Assembly: GCA_934667625.1 (NCBI GenBank)
Contig: CAKUMH010000014.1
Location: forward strand, 1-21,876
Direction of reading: 5' to 3'
Origin: an uncultured Elusimicrobiales bacterium
Lineage (GTDB): Bacteria; Elusimicrobiota; Elusimicrobia; Elusimicrobiales; Elusimicrobiaceae
Length of the DNA: 21,876 nt
Shown here: one piece after another, positions 21,486-21,876 of the stretch
Numbering within the stretch: position 1 is the first letter of the stretch
Layout: each line of letters opens with the position of its first letter
The notes under the pieces: generated by a model
The model's input: the letters and a program-made list of their open reading frames with translations, nothing else
Database searches by the model: none
Told to the model about the DNA's origin: nothing
Translations under genes and position numbers: made by a program

Positions 21486-21876
21486 TCGTCATCTTGGAGT
21501 CTCGTAGCCCAAACTTTTATTATTTCCCTTTTTTCGCCGTCAATAAACAAAGCGTCGCCCCCTTGAAGTGGCGGCCCGTAGGGTATTCAGGATCTACCTT
21601 TTGTGTTGTTTTGTTGTTTCTGTTTCTGCTGGTCGTTTGTTGTTAATGAACAGTGGCGGCTTAACAACCCATACGGTAGACCCTGAATCAAGTTCAAGGT
21701 GACTTTTTTTATTTTCCCTTTTGTGCCGTTCGTCATTACCGTTCCCGTCGTCATCCTAGAATGCTCTTGCGGCCCGTAGGGTCTTCAGGATTTTGCCGTT
21801 ATCGTTCGTCGTTATCCTTAAGGAAGAGAAGCTGTACTAAAACCTTCCAGCATGACCTTTTTTATTCCGCCTGTGT
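21486..21876. repeat. Cluster of short palindromic (REP-like) repeats, right copy
   Basis: No gene is seen to the window edge. The region holds GTCATCTTGGAG-type units and an inverted copy (21667-21703) of the GTGAACTTGTTTCAG unit found at 19204. It also holds the 60-base exact match to 19231-19290 (21717-21776) and a 55-base near match to 19479-19533 (21802-21856). GGCCCGTAGGGT(A/C)TTCAGGAT occurs twice (near 21574 and 21772). Confidence 0.8.

Noticed and set aside
21355..21492. Longer start (ATG 21492) for the ankyrin protein
   Set aside because: The extra 46 residues would lie upstream of a good promoter (21391-21419), have no SD, and would bury a clear signal peptide that starts at 21354.
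19204..21876. Repeat clusters as a CRISPR array
   Set aside because: The units are few, diverged, palindromic and irregularly spaced, with no uniform spacers and no cas genes.

Overview
The window is a bacterial chromosomal segment of roughly half G+C with compact genes, clear Shine-Dalgarno (SD) sites on most genes, and tRNA genes that encode their own CCA ends. No rRNA or ribosomal-protein gene is present to fix the taxonomy. Very large signal-peptide proteins without close named families, together with many small GTCATCCTGGA-type palindromic repeats, make a gut-associated Elusimicrobiota lineage my best guess. Confidence in that is low, and it rests on general impression rather than a marker.

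Layout from left to right. (1) 1-1,440: an iron-containing alcohol dehydrogenase on the minus strand with its own terminator and an extended -10 promoter. (2) 1,495-10,695: one 3,066-residue gene on the minus strand. Its product has a signal peptide, a very long helical and linker-rich N-terminal part, about ten membrane segments, and an intact HAD phosphatase domain fused at the C-terminus. (3) 10,696-11,506: a divergent regulatory region, a short MerR-type regulator, and two tandem proline tRNAs (GGG and CGG anticodons) ending at a terminator. (4) 11,690-12,081: a decayed UDP-glucose 6-dehydrogenase pseudogene. (5) 12,084-13,325: an RsmB/RsmF-type rRNA cytosine methyltransferase. (6) 13,448-18,203: a 1,299-residue exported protein carrying a DnaJ-like J domain, divergently transcribed from an exported HCX5R protein phosphatase. 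(7) 18,387-19,150: a GNAT acetyltransferase behind a long leader that can fold in two alternative ways. (8) 19,200-21,876: an exported ankyrin-like protein flanked on both sides by clusters of palindromic repeats, including a 60-base exact direct repeat.

The most interesting theme is a set of exported or envelope proteins that appear to share regulation. The giant HAD-fusion protein and the J-domain protein share landmarks in the same order and look like distant paralogues. The upstream regions of the giant gene, the J-domain/phosphatase divergent pair, the ankyrin gene and the MerR gene all carry a dyad-like motif, approximately TAGGCC-N4-GGCC. I did not see it upstream of the housekeeping genes (alcohol dehydrogenase, methyltransferase, acetyltransferase). 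If real, this would be an undescribed envelope regulon. The MerR protein is one possible regulator, but nothing in the sequence proves that link.

Two plus-strand genes (merR and the phosphatase) have a -10 box exactly six bases before ATG and no SD, so they are probably translated from leaderless mRNAs.
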